Shown: piece after piece, positions 46,868 to 54,862 of the stretch
Position numbering within the stretch: position 1 is the stretch's first letter
Layout: each line of letters begins with the position of its first letter
DNA from: Curtobacterium sp. Leaf261
GTDB lineage: Bacteria; Actinomycetota; Actinomycetes; Actinomycetales; Microbacteriaceae
Assembly (NCBI RefSeq): GCF_001422205.1
Contig: NZ_LMMJ01000010.1
Coordinates: forward strand, 252,028 to 316,027
Reading direction: 5' to 3'
DNA length: 64,000 nucleotides
Program-made: the position numbers and the translations under genes
Notes under the pieces: generated by a model
Seen by the model: the letters and a program-made list of their open reading frames with translations, nothing else
Databases searched by the model: none
What the model was told of the DNA's origin: nothing

Positions 46868-47563
46868 ATGAGCGAATCACAGACGGCCGGTGTCGAGGCC
46901 CTGAAGGCACTCGGCCACCCCGTCCGCGCCCGGCTCTTCAACCTGCTGTCCGTGTACGGCGCCGCGACGGCGACCGACCTCGGCAAGCGGATCGGGGAGT
47001 CGAGCGGGTCCACGAGCTACCACCTGCGGCAGCTCGAGAAGCACGGGCTCGTGATCGAGGACACCGAGCGCGGTACCGCCAGGGAGCGCTACTGGCAGCG
47101 CATCCCGGGTCCGGTGGAGATCGGTTCGCCCGAGATCACCGCGACGCCCGCGGGTCTCTCCGCCGTGCAGATGGCCGCGAGTGCGCTCAACCAGGTCGAG
47201 GAACAGCTCGTCCGTGACTTCATCAACTACCGCTCCGAGGAACTCCCCGAGGAGTGGCAGCGCGCCTCCGACGACTCCAGCGCCTACATGTGGCTGACCG
47301 CCGAGCAGACGGCGCGACTGGGCGCAGAGGTCCACGACGTGATGGAGCGCTACCGGGCCGAGGCCGCAGAGGTCCCCGGGGCCGCCCGCGTGTTCCTCAA
47401 GTACCGGGTCTTCCCCGTCGCACTCGAGAACGAACCGGAGCCGGACCTCCTCACCCGCCCCATCGAGGTCGTCGGGCAGTCCCCGATCGACCTGGGCAGC
47501 ACCGCGTCCGCCCCCACCGCATCCGACATCCCCACCGACTCTCCCGAGGAGCAGCAGCCATGA
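46868..47563 (+). CDS. ArsR-like winged-helix transcriptional regulator
   Basis: This regulator has 231 residues. The N-terminal HTH (VEALKALGHPVRARLFNLLS, ATDLGKRIGESSGSTSYHLRQLEKHGLV in parts) is of the ArsR/HTH_20 type. The rest is a helical domain (about 95-185) without metal-binding Cys clusters, as in the ArsR-like regulators that sense small molecules or protein partners. It is translated from a probably leaderless mRNA whose promoter is embedded in the repeat array. A small ORF overlaps its stop (ATGA). The target beyond its own promoter is unknown. Confidence 0.9.
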   Translation: MSESQTAGVEALKALGHPVRARLFNLLSVYGAATATDLGKRIGESSGSTSYHLRQLEKHGLVIEDTERGTARERYWQRIPGPVEIGSPEITATPAGLSAVQMAASALNQVEEQLVRDFINYRSEELPEEWQRASDDSSAYMWLTAEQTARLGAEVHDVMERYRAEAAEVPGAARVFLKYRVFPVALENEPEPDLLTRPIEVVGQSPIDLGSTASAPTASDIPTDSPEEQQP

Positions 47564-47826
47564 CCGCGTTCCACCACCCCGCCACGATGCCCGCGGGCAC
47601 CATCGGCACCGTCGACCGTGTCGTCCACCGTGTCGACACCGCCATGGTCCGCTGGAGCACCCGGCGCGCCGAGCGTTCCGCCGCCCGTGACGCTCGCGTC
47701 CGGACCCACTCCACGGCGACGTCGATCGCCATGACACCCGAACTCCGCCGTGCGGTCCTCGCCGACCGCACCGCCCGCGAACTCGCCGGCGCCCGGGCAG
47801 CAGCCACGCTGATCCCGCACCGCTAG
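47560..47826 (+). CDS. Small basic protein of unknown function, coupled to the ArsR-like regulator
   Basis: This gene encodes 88 residues, and its ATG overlaps the regulator stop (ATGA), with GAGGAG upstream. It is Arg/Ala/Thr-rich with a probable long helix (DTAMVRWSTRRAERSAARDARV). No membrane segment, known domain or motif is visible. The tight coupling argues that it is real; its role is unknown. Confidence 0.65.
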   Translation: MTAFHHPATMPAGTIGTVDRVVHRVDTAMVRWSTRRAERSAARDARVRTHSTATSIAMTPELRRAVLADRTARELAGARAAATLIPHR

Positions 47827-47839
47827 GCGAACACCCGTG

Positions 47840-47887
47840 CGACCCACGTGCCCGATGGACCGATCCTCCTGGCGGGCACGTGGGTCG
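47840..47887 (+). terminator. Terminator hairpin after the ArsR-like operon
   Basis: Perfect 15-bp arms (47840-47854 and 47873-47887) with an 18-nt loop lie just before the DedA promoter. Confidence 0.75.
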
Positions 47888-47919
47888 TTCGTTCAGCCTC
47901 GGTCGTTACCGTCGTCCGC

Positions 47920-48693
47920 ATGACGATCGCCATCGCGACCGCCCCGCGGTTCACCGTCCAGCGTCCCGCAGCCCCGCGCACCGAGCCCGAACCACACACC
48001 GAGCCCGAACTGCACACCGAGCCCGAACTGCACACGGCGACCGTCGCGAACGCCGACCCGGGTGCCGAACTCGCTGGGTTCAGCGGCCTCGTGCTCGACC
48101 TCATCGACCACCTCGGCGAATGGGGCGTCGGGCTCATGCTCTTCGTCGAGACGGTGTTCCCGCCGATCCCGTCCGAGGTCATCCTGCCGCTCGCCGGTTT
48201 CCTCGCGGGTGCCGGGCAGATGGACCTCGTGCTCGTCCTGGTGACCGCGACCCTCGGATCCGTGCTCGGGGCGCTCGTGCTCTACTGGCTCGGCGCCGTC
48301 GTCGGGCTCGAGCGCAGCGTCCGGTGGCTCAGCCGACTCCCGCTGGTGGATGAAGACGACTTCCGGAAGGCCGCCGGCTGGTTCTCCGCGCACGGCAGGG
48401 CGGCGGTGTTCTTCGGCAGGCTCATCCCCGGCGTGCGGAGCCTCATCTCGCTCCCCGCCGGAGCCGAACGCATGCACCTCGGCACGTTCGCGCTCTTCAC
48501 GGCGCTCGGGAGCGGCCTGTGGAACGCGGTCCTCGTCCTCGTCGGGGCGGCCCTCGGCACGCAGTACGCGCTCATCGAGGGCTGGTCGGAGTGGCTCGAC
48601 CGCATCGTCTACGCGGCCATCGCGGGGGTCGTCGTGTTCTTCGTGGTGCGCCGCCTGCTGCGAGTCCGACGCGAGCGGCACGCCGGACGCTGA
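47920..48693 (+). CDS. DedA-family membrane protein
   Basis: This gene encodes 257 residues. The DedA/SNARE-associated core begins near residue 55 (LIDHLGEWGVGLMLFVETVFPPIPSEVI in parts), with GRLIPGVRSLISLPAG, the conserved arginine motif. DedA proteins are linked to membrane lipid recycling and envelope homeostasis. The N-terminal tail has an 18-bp tandem repeat (encoding HTEPEL) near 47996-48034. The ATG at 47920 has TACCGT (47907-47912) 7 nt upstream and no Shine-Dalgarno, so it is probably leaderless. Confidence 0.93.
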   Translation: MTIAIATAPRFTVQRPAAPRTEPEPHTEPELHTEPELHTATVANADPGAELAGFSGLVLDLIDHLGEWGVGLMLFVETVFPPIPSEVILPLAGFLAGAGQMDLVLVLVTATLGSVLGALVLYWLGAVVGLERSVRWLSRLPLVDEDDFRKAAGWFSAHGRAAVFFGRLIPGVRSLISLPAGAERMHLGTFALFTALGSGLWNAVLVLVGAALGTQYALIEGWSEWLDRIVYAAIAGVVVFFVVRRLLRVRRERHAGR

Positions 48694-48743
48694 CCGGGCC
48701 TCCCGTCCGTGTGCGATCGGAGGCTCCGCCGCGGCGCGAGCCG

Positions 48744-48947
48744 CTACGCCTTGGTGAGCGCGGACTCCTTGTGCGCCGCCTTGGCCCCGGTCTTCTCCGA
48801 CTCGACGATCCAGTAGGGGTCGTCGTCGGTGGGCTTGAAGGTCTGCCCGTCGAACTCGAACTCCGAGACGCGCTTCTGCGTGACGGTGCCCGTCGTCGTG
48901 CCTTGGGAGGTGTTCCAGTGGACCGTGTCGCCGCGTTCGAGAGCCAT
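48744..48947 (-). CDS. DUF2945-family (hypervirulence-associated TUDOR-like) small protein
   Basis: This gene encodes 67 residues (MALERGDTVHWNTSQGTTTG, then TVTQKRVSEFEFDGQTF and PYWIVESEKTGAKAAHKESAL). It matches the small DUF2945 family, a TUDOR-like beta-barrel of unknown molecular function. The start at 48947 has TAGGGT 7 nt upstream, no Shine-Dalgarno, and so is likely leaderless; the longer frame to 48989 passes through that promoter. It stands alone between DedA and the divergent kinase gene. Confidence 0.85.
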   Translation of the reverse strand: MALERGDTVHWNTSQGTTTGTVTQKRVSEFEFDGQTFKPTDDDPYWIVESEKTGAKAAHKESALTKA

Positions 48948-48994
48948 GGCGCGAACCCTACCCTCGAACGGGTCACAAGTGGGTAACACGCGGT

Positions 48995-49020
48995 CCCGAA
49001 CGTCGCGATATCTGTACCGT
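48995..49020 (+). promoter_or_regulatory. Possible ECF-type sigma promoter of the Ser/Thr kinase
   Basis: CCGAAC, a 16-bp spacer and CGTT resemble the GGAAC-N16-CGTT pattern of stress (ECF) sigma factors about 50 bp before the start. The match is imperfect. Confidence 0.3.
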
Positions 49021-49069
49021 TGTCGGCACAGGCCCCCGGTCCAGGGAGCCCCTCACGGATCGGCGTCGG

Positions 49070-50128
49070 ATGTCCCTGACCTCGGCAACGGTGACCACCG
49101 ACACGGTCCTCGCCGGGCGCTACCGACTGACCGCGGTCATCGGCACCGGAGGCATGGGCACGGTCTACCAGGCGCGGGACGAACACACCTACCGCGACGT
49201 CGCGATCAAGATGTTCGCGTCCCCGCAGTCCATGACGGCTGCCGACCGCGTCCGGCAGGAGCGTGAGATCCGGCTGCTCAGCATGCTCTCGCACCCCGGG
49301 CTCATCCCGCTCTACGACGCCGGGACCCACGAGCTCGTCGACGGGCCCCACCGGTTCATCGTCATGGAGCTCATCGCCGACCCGACGCTCCTCCGTCGTC
49401 TGGCCGACGGACCCCTGCACAACTACGAGGTCGCGTCGCTCGGGGCCCAGCTCGCCGACGCCCTGGCGTACGTGCACGCGCGCGGCATCGTGCACCGCGA
49501 CGTCAAACCCGCGAACATCCTGATCAGCGACGAGGGCTCCGCCGGGTTCACCCGCACCGTGAAGCTCACCGACTTCGGCGTCGCGCACTTCGTCGACGGG
49601 TCGAGGCTCACCGGTGACGGCACCATCATCGGCACCGCGGCGTACCTCAGCCCCGAGCAGGTCGCCGGTGACCCGATCTCACTCGCCACGGACGTCTACT
49701 CGCTCGGACTCGTCCTGCTCGAGGCGCTGACCGGCCACCAGGAGTACACCGGCACCGTCATCGAGGCGGCACTCGCCCGGCTCTCCCACGACCCGGTCGT
49801 CCCGGCCGACCTCGCACCCGAATGGCGCTCGCTGCTGTCGGCGATGACGGCCCGCGACCCCGCCGAGCGACCCACCGCCGTCACGGTCGCGAGTGTGCTC
49901 CGCGGGGGCGACGCACGGGTCACCGGGCCGGTGCCCATCGGTCCGGGACGCGCTGCGCACCGTGAGCGGCACCGGCTGCACCGCAGGGCGCACCGGCACG
50001 CCAGGCGAGGCACGTTCACGGCGGCCCGTCGATGGCGTCGGCGGAACGTGGCACTCGCCTCCGCCGCGGGAGCGCTCGTCGTCGGCGCCTGCCTCGGCTC
50101 GTGGTGGATGGGCGTCGTCGGCCACTGA
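49070..50128 (+). CDS. Membrane-anchored Ser/Thr protein kinase (PknB-like, no PASTA domains)
   Basis: This kinase has 352 residues. The kinase domain (17-270) has the Gly loop VIGTGGMGTVYQAR, Lys47 in VAIKMF, catalytic HRDVKPANI, TDFGVAHF and the activation-loop end GTAAYLSPEQVAGDP. A basic juxtamembrane region (RERHRLHRRAHRHARR) is followed by one membrane helix near residue 335 and only a few residues outside. The sensor part of classical PknB is therefore missing. No phosphatase or FHA gene is near. The start at 49070 lacks a Shine-Dalgarno. Confidence 0.93.
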   Translation: MSLTSATVTTDTVLAGRYRLTAVIGTGGMGTVYQARDEHTYRDVAIKMFASPQSMTAADRVRQEREIRLLSMLSHPGLIPLYDAGTHELVDGPHRFIVMELIADPTLLRRLADGPLHNYEVASLGAQLADALAYVHARGIVHRDVKPANILISDEGSAGFTRTVKLTDFGVAHFVDGSRLTGDGTIIGTAAYLSPEQVAGDPISLATDVYSLGLVLLEALTGHQEYTGTVIEAALARLSHDPVVPADLAPEWRSLLSAMTARDPAERPTAVTVASVLRGGDARVTGPVPIGPGRAAHRERHRLHRRAHRHARRGTFTAARRWRRRNVALASAAGALVVGACLGSWWMGVVGH

Positions 50129-50169
50129 GTCCGCGACACCCGGACCTCGGCGAGTGGGAGGATCGACGC

Positions 50170-50793
50170 ATGACCGATGCTCTGTGGATCAAGATCTGTG
50201 GCCTCTCGACCCCGGAGACGGTCGACGCCGCGGTCGACGCGGGAGCCGACGCGGTCGGCTTCGTGTTCGCCGCGGGCAGCCCCCGGACCGTGACGGCCGA
50301 CCTCGCGAAGGAGCTCGTCGAGCGCGTGCCGGACGGTGTCGACGCCGTCGGGGTGTTCCGCGACCAGGAGATCGACGAGATCGTCGGGATCGCGTCCGCC
50401 GTGGGGCTCACGACCCTGCAACTGCACGGCGGAGAGGCCGCCTCGGACTTCGCCCGGGCGCGGGACGCCGGGTTCTTCACCATCCGGGCGATCGCTGCCG
50501 AGGAGTACCTCGCGGAGACACCGGAGCAGCGAGCGGCCTACGACCACGACCTGCTGCTCCTCGACGCCGCCGTGCCGGGGAGCGGGCGGACCGTCGACCC
50601 CGCGGCACTCGCGGGCCACGTGGACGAGGCGTGGATCCTGGCGGGTGGCCTCACGCCGGCGAACGTGCGCGATGTCGTGGCGCGGCTCGACCCGGACGGG
50701 GTCGACGTGTCGAGCGGGGTCGAGTCGTCGCGCGGCGTGAAGGACCCCGCGCGCATCCGGGCGTTCGTGGAGGCGGTCCGCAGCGTCGGCTGA
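50170..50793 (+). CDS. trpF: Phosphoribosylanthranilate isomerase
   Basis: This 207-residue (beta/alpha)8 enzyme catalyses the third step of tryptophan synthesis. The N-terminal WIKICGLSTPET contains the general base Cys10. VGVFRDQE, LQLHGGE and the general acid Asp in LLLLDAAVPGSGRTVD are visible. The C-terminus has LAGGLTPANV and GVDVSSGVESSRGVKD, the phosphate-binding part. It stands alone, 41 bp after the kinase gene, and is not with other trp genes; no attenuator is seen. The start follows GGGAGGA. Confidence 0.95.
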   Translation: MTDALWIKICGLSTPETVDAAVDAGADAVGFVFAAGSPRTVTADLAKELVERVPDGVDAVGVFRDQEIDEIVGIASAVGLTTLQLHGGEAASDFARARDAGFFTIRAIAAEEYLAETPEQRAAYDHDLLLLDAAVPGSGRTVDPAALAGHVDEAWILAGGLTPANVRDVVARLDPDGVDVSSGVESSRGVKDPARIRAFVEAVRSVG

Positions 50794-50820
50794 CGGGCGC
50801 GAGCCGCGCCTCCAGGCCGG

Positions 50821-51579
50821 TCAGCGGAGCGTCGGGATGAGCTCGCGGAGGAACGCGTCGGTGTCCTCCCAGCCCTCGACCGCGTGGCACGGGACGCCGA
50901 GGGCCTTGACCGGGTAGTCGTTGCCCTCGGGATCGAGGCGGTCGCCGACGAAGAGCATGTCGTCGAGGGCGACACCGGTCAGCGCCGCGAGCCGGGTCAT
51001 GCCGTAGGCCTTGTCGATGCCCCTGCGGGTGATGTCGACGGAGGTGGACCCGCCCGAGCGCACCTCGAGGTCGGGGAGCGCGGCCTGGACGGCCCGGCGG
51101 AGCGTGTCCTTCCTGCTGCCGGTCGGGTCCCAGGCCTTCTTGACGTCGACGGGCGCTGCCTGCCCCAGTGCGGAGAACGTGATCTGCGACCCGCGGTCCT
51201 CGAGGATCGGGCCCCAGGTCTCGGACTCCCAGAGGTCGAGCGCGCGGGCCTGCTCCTCCACGACCTCGAGCGCACGGGCCTTCTGCTCGTCGGTCAGGTC
51301 CTCCGCGTACTCGAGGTGCCAGTCGTCGCCGGTCCACCGGTAGTAGCGGGTCCCGCACGTCGGCATGAGGTGCAGGTCGTCGAGCCGCAGCCCCGCGCGC
51401 TGGCGGAGCGGGGTCACGAGCTGTTCCTCGAACTGCGTGAAGTTCCCGCCGCTGATCACCGCGACGGGCACGACCTCGAGGAGCTCCGCGAACGTGTCGA
51501 GCATCGTGGGGTCGAGCGGGGACTTCGACGGGGCGAGGGTGTCGTCGAGGTCGAAGGCGACGAGGCGGGGTACGGGCAT
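50821..51579 (-). CDS. HAD-IIB phosphatase, phosphomannomutase-like
   Basis: This 252-residue HAD hydrolase has motif I AFDLDDTLAPSK, motif II VAVISGGNF, a Lys in SRKDTL/GIDKAYG and motif IV LFVGDRLDPEGND. The first 60 residues resemble eukaryotic-type phosphomannomutase and related HAD-IIB sugar phosphatases; the cap domain differs. Substrate unknown. The start at 51579 has CAGAAT 7 nt upstream and no Shine-Dalgarno. It is divergent from the next gene with 62 bp between the two apparently leaderless starts. Confidence 0.9.
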   Translation of the reverse strand: MPVPRLVAFDLDDTLAPSKSPLDPTMLDTFAELLEVVPVAVISGGNFTQFEEQLVTPLRQRAGLRLDDLHLMPTCGTRYYRWTGDDWHLEYAEDLTDEQKARALEVVEEQARALDLWESETWGPILEDRGSQITFSALGQAAPVDVKKAWDPTGSRKDTLRRAVQAALPDLEVRSGGSTSVDITRRGIDKAYGMTRLAALTGVALDDMLFVGDRLDPEGNDYPVKALGVPCHAVEGWEDTDAFLRELIPTLR

Positions 51580-51641
51580 GGCGTCGATTCTGGCAGAACG
51601 ACGCCGCGTTGCCCGACCGGTCTGCCACTAGCGTGGCGGCC

Positions 51642-52148
51642 ATGTTCATCGTCCTCGCAGGTCTCCCCGGTGTCGGCAAGTCCACGTTCGCGGCGGCGCT
51701 CGCACGTCGCGTCGACGCGGTGGTGCTCGCGGTCGACGAGGTCGAGGACGCGCTCCTCGGTGCCGGGCTCCCTGCGGGGTTCACCACCGGGGTGGCGGCG
51801 TACGGCGTCGTCGAGCGACTCGCGGCGACACAGCTCGGCGTCGGCCGCTCGGTCGTCGTCGACGCCGTGAACGACGACCCCCGGGCGCGCGAGCAGTGGC
51901 ACGGGCTGGCGTCACGCGCGGGTGTTGGTGCACGGTGGGTCGAGCTGCGGCTCGCGCCGGGAGACGACCACCGACACCGCCTGGAGGCCCGTGGTCGCCG
52001 CTACGCATCACTCCCGGAGCCGGCGTGGGCGACGCTCGCTGCTCGTGGGGACGCCCTCGAGTCGTGGGAGGGGGAGCGCGTCGTGCTCGACGCCGGGCTG
52101 GCGGTGGAGGCGCTCGTCGAGGAGGCGCTCCGCGCGCTCTCCGTGTGA
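51642..52148 (+). CDS. P-loop ATPase/kinase-like protein
   Basis: This gene encodes 168 residues. The Walker A motif is LAGLPGVGKSTFAAAL, and VVVDAVNDDPRAREQW with an Arg-rich region (HRHRLEARGRRY) follows, as in small-molecule or nucleotide kinases of the AAA_33 type. Substrate unknown. There is no antitoxin gene, so a zeta-toxin role is not supported. The ATG at 51642 has TAGCGT (51629-51634) 7 nt upstream, which suggests a leaderless mRNA. Confidence 0.85.
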   Translation: MFIVLAGLPGVGKSTFAAALARRVDAVVLAVDEVEDALLGAGLPAGFTTGVAAYGVVERLAATQLGVGRSVVVDAVNDDPRAREQWHGLASRAGVGARWVELRLAPGDDHRHRLEARGRRYASLPEPAWATLAARGDALESWEGERVVLDAGLAVEALVEEALRALSV

Positions 52149-52157
52149 GCCGCGCCC

Positions 52158-52233
52158 GCGCGCACGACACCGCCCTCCGCACGCGGCACCGCCCGGGAGG
52201 ACGGCGTCTCGGTCGGAAGGCGGTGTCGCGCGC
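52158..52233. terminator. GC-rich hairpin between convergent genes
   Basis: CGACACCGCC (52165-52174) pairs with GGCGGTGTCG (52219-52228), with further GCGCGC pairing outside. The loop is long, so confidence is modest. Confidence 0.45.
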
Positions 52234-52249
52234 CTCGGAAGCGGTGTCG

Positions 52250-52846
52250 CTAGTCGCGCGCGAGGACGAGCTCGTCGAGGGACAGGCGCGTCCGCGCGGC
52301 GGTCTCGCGCTCAGCAGCCTTCTCGTCGAGCTTCGACGGGTCGGCCACGGTGCCGATCGCGGTGACCGTGACGGGCACGAACCGCTCCGGCAGGTCGAAC
52401 GCGGCACGGATGCCGTCGACCTCGAAGCCGCCCATCTGGTGCACGTGGAGGTCCTCGGCGTGTGCCTGCACGGCGAGGGCGGCGACCGCCTGGCCGAGGT
52501 CGTACTCGGCCCACCGGCGCTCCTGACCGTCCTCGGTCACGGGCTCCGCGATCGCGACGAGCAGTGCGCTCGAACGACCGGCCCACGCGGCGTTGAAGCC
52601 CATCAGGTGCTGCTCGATCTTGCGGAAGGTCTCGGTGCCACGGCGTCCGACGACGAACCGGCGGGGCTGGGTGTTCGCGGCGGACGGTGCCCAGCGCGCG
52701 GCCTCGAGGAGGGCGTCGAGGGTGTCGTCGGAGATCGTCGCCGTCTCGTCGTACGAGCGCGGGCTCCAGCGCTCCTCGAGCAGGGGGACGAGCGGCTGGC
52801 TCGAATCGGTGGAACGGGTGAGGGTGGAGGTCGTCGACGAGGTCAT
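52250..52846 (-). CDS. Nitroreductase-family flavoprotein
   Basis: This FMN-dependent NAD(P)H oxidoreductase has 198 residues. RWSPRSYDETATISDDTLDAL and LEAARWAPSAANTQPRRFVVG are the N-terminal FMN-binding signature. AVAALAVQAHAEDLHVHQMGGF and VTVTAIGTVADP complete the fold. Such enzymes reduce nitro compounds, quinones or aldehydes; substrate unknown. It is divergent from the AEC transporter. Confidence 0.93.
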   Translation of the reverse strand: MTSSTTSTLTRSTDSSQPLVPLLEERWSPRSYDETATISDDTLDALLEAARWAPSAANTQPRRFVVGRRGTETFRKIEQHLMGFNAAWAGRSSALLVAIAEPVTEDGQERRWAEYDLGQAVAALAVQAHAEDLHVHQMGGFEVDGIRAAFDLPERFVPVTVTAIGTVADPSKLDEKAAERETAARTRLSLDELVLARD

Positions 52847-52914
52847 GACGCGTGCAACGGCGGTCGATGCGTCCGCATTCCGACATTCGTCCGCGCGTCT
52901 GCGAGGATTGCCCG

Positions 52915-53838
52915 GTGACTGGCGTCCTGATCGGCTTCGCGATCATCGGCGCGGTGATCGCCGCAGGGTACGTCGTCGGACGCATCGGACTCCTCGGCCC
53001 GCACTCGCAGTTCGTCCTGAGCCGTCTCGTGTTCTTCGTGCTGACCCCGTGTCTGCTGTTCACCACGATCGCGAAGGCCGACGTCCACGTGCTCTTCTCG
53101 ACGATGCTGCTGGTGTCGCTCCTCACCGCAGCCGTGATCGCCGTGCTCACCTGGATCGTCGTCAAGCTCGTGCTGCGCCGGTCGGTCGCGCAGACGACGG
53201 TCGTCGCGCTCGCGGCCGGGTACGTCAACGCGAACAACATCGGACTCCCGGTGGCCGTCTACGTGCTCGGCGCGGCGACGTGGGTGGTGCCGATCATCCT
53301 GCTGCAGCTGATCATCCTGGCGCCGATCGCGCTGACGATCCTCGACACCGCGACGTCGTCCGGCGGGGGGATCCGGCGGAGGATCCTCGGGCCGGTGTCG
53401 AACCCGCTCATCATCGCGTCCCTGCTCGGGCTCGTCGTCGCGATCACCGGGGTGAGGATCCCGACGCCGGTGCTGCAGCCGTTCGAGCTGGTCGGTGCCG
53501 CGACGGTGCCGCTCGTGCTCATCGGCTTCGGCATGAGCCTGCACGGGTCGGCACCGCTCCGTGACCCGTCGATCCGGACCGACGTGATCGTGGCGTCCGC
53601 GATCAAGCTGTTCGCGATGCCCGCGCTGGCGTTCGTCCTGGCCCGGTACGTGTTCGACGTCTCCGACCAGCACGTGTTCGTCCTGACGGTCCTCGCGGGG
53701 CTCCCGACCGCGCAGAACGTGTTCAACTACGCGCAGCGGTACGACGCCGCGGTTCCGGTGGCGCGGGACGTGGTCCTCGTGACGACGATCGGCGCCGTCC
53801 CCGTCCTGGTGCTGGTCGCAGCGCTGCTGCACCCGTAG
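52915..53838 (+). CDS. AEC-family (auxin efflux carrier type) permease
   Basis: This transporter has 307 residues and about 10 membrane segments in two repeats. GYVNANNIGLPVAVYVLG is typical of the family, and LAGLPTAQNVFNYA is the C-terminal counterpart. Bacterial members export or import small carboxylates; substrate unknown. It starts at GTG 52915 without a Shine-Dalgarno. Two hairpins follow, shared with convergent xthA. Confidence 0.92.
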   Translation: MTGVLIGFAIIGAVIAAGYVVGRIGLLGPHSQFVLSRLVFFVLTPCLLFTTIAKADVHVLFSTMLLVSLLTAAVIAVLTWIVVKLVLRRSVAQTTVVALAAGYVNANNIGLPVAVYVLGAATWVVPIILLQLIILAPIALTILDTATSSGGGIRRRILGPVSNPLIIASLLGLVVAITGVRIPTPVLQPFELVGAATVPLVLIGFGMSLHGSAPLRDPSIRTDVIVASAIKLFAMPALAFVLARYVFDVSDQHVFVLTVLAGLPTAQNVFNYAQRYDAAVPVARDVVLVTTIGAVPVLVLVAALLHP

Positions 53839-53860
53839 GTCGCGCGGCTGTCGCCGCGTC

Positions 53861-53902
53861 GGACTGGAGGGACGGGTCGGCCTGGCACCGTCCCTCCAGT
53901 CC
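53861..53902. repeat. Family 1 palindrome between the AEC gene and xthA
   Basis: Arms 53861-53875 and 53888-53902 are perfectly complementary over 15 bp. GGCACCGTCCCTCCAGTCC (53884-53902) recurs exactly inside the AbiEi-like gene at 17252-17270. Confidence 0.85.
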
Positions 53903-53932
53903 GTCCGTCGGTCGTCTCCGCAAAACGCAACC

Positions 53933-53976
53933 TCGGCCGCTTCGCGCAGGGGTATTTCCCTGCGCTACGCGGCCGA
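53933..53976. terminator. Second hairpin between convergent genes
   Basis: The outer arms TCGGCCGC/GCGGCCGA and the inner arms GCGCAGGG/CCCTGCGC pair around a small internal mismatch and an AT-containing loop. It precedes the 3' end of xthA. Confidence 0.65.
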
Positions 53977-54003
53977 CCTGGTGTCCCGCGGAAGGGGGCG
54001 GGG

Positions 54004-54840
54004 TCAGAAGATCATCGGGCGGTCGTCGTCGAGGGTGGTCTCGAGGTCCAGGTCGACCGTCACGGGCACGTGGTCGGAGGGGGCATCGCCCTTCCGCTCG
54101 TTCCGGTGGATCGCGGCACCGGTCACGATGTCCTGGAACGCCTCGGACCCCATCACGAAGTCGATGCGCATGCCCTCGTTGCGGGGGAACCGGAGCTGCT
54201 TGTAGTCCCAGTACGTGTAGCCCGTCGGCACGAGCGGACGGACGACGTCGGCGAGGCCGATCTCCTCGAAGGAGTGGAAGGCGGCGCGCTCGGGTTCGCT
54301 GACGTGCGTGCTGCCCTCGAAGACCCGCATGTCCCAGACGTCCTCGTCGAGGGGCGCGACGTTCCAGTCGCCCATGAGTGCGAGGGGCTGCTCGGGGTGC
54401 TGCTCCAGCCACGCTGCGGTGCGGTCGTGCAGCCGCGCGAACCAGTCGAGCTTGTACGTGTAGTGCGGGTCGCCGAGCTCCCGGCCGTTCGGCACGTAGA
54501 GGCTCCACAGCCGGATGCCGTCGACCGTGACGCCCATCGCGCGCGCCTCGACGGGCAGGTCGTCGCCCTCGTGGCCCTTCAGGAAGCCGGGCTGGGTGGG
54601 GAAGTCACGGGTGACCTCCTCCATCGGCAGGCGACTCGCGAACGCGACGCCGTTCCACTGGTTCAGTCCGTGCGCCTCGACCGTGTAGCCGGCGGCCTCG
54701 AACTCCTGGACGGGGAACTGCTCGGGCTTGCACTTGATCTCCTGCATGCCGAGGACGTCGACGTCCTCGCGCACGAGCCAGTCGACGACCCGGCCGGACC
54801 GGGCACGGATGGAGTTGACGTTCCACGAGGCGACACGCAT
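54004..54840 (-). CDS. xthA: Exodeoxyribonuclease III (AP endonuclease)
   Basis: This 278-residue Mg-dependent enzyme of base excision repair cuts at abasic sites. Motifs: MRVASWNVNSIRAR, the metal-binding Glu in VLGMQEIKCKP, LYVPNGRE, LMGDWNVAP and the final SDHVPVTVDL with the catalytic Asp-His. The start at 54840 is supported by the family N-terminus. TACATT (54852-54847) lies 6 nt upstream, so the mRNA may be leaderless. Confidence 0.96.
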   Translation of the reverse strand: MRVASWNVNSIRARSGRVVDWLVREDVDVLGMQEIKCKPEQFPVQEFEAAGYTVEAHGLNQWNGVAFASRLPMEEVTRDFPTQPGFLKGHEGDDLPVEARAMGVTVDGIRLWSLYVPNGRELGDPHYTYKLDWFARLHDRTAAWLEQHPEQPLALMGDWNVAPLDEDVWDMRVFEGSTHVSEPERAAFHSFEEIGLADVVRPLVPTGYTYWDYKQLRFPRNEGMRIDFVMGSEAFQDIVTGAAIHRNERKGDAPSDHVPVTVDLDLETTLDDDRPMIF

Positions 54841-54862
54841 CCCTCGAATGTACCGGGCCGGC

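Noticed and set aside
51642..52148. P-loop protein considered as a zeta-type toxin
   Set aside because: There is no antitoxin partner; the divergent neighbour is a HAD phosphatase, and the sequence fits general small-molecule kinases better.
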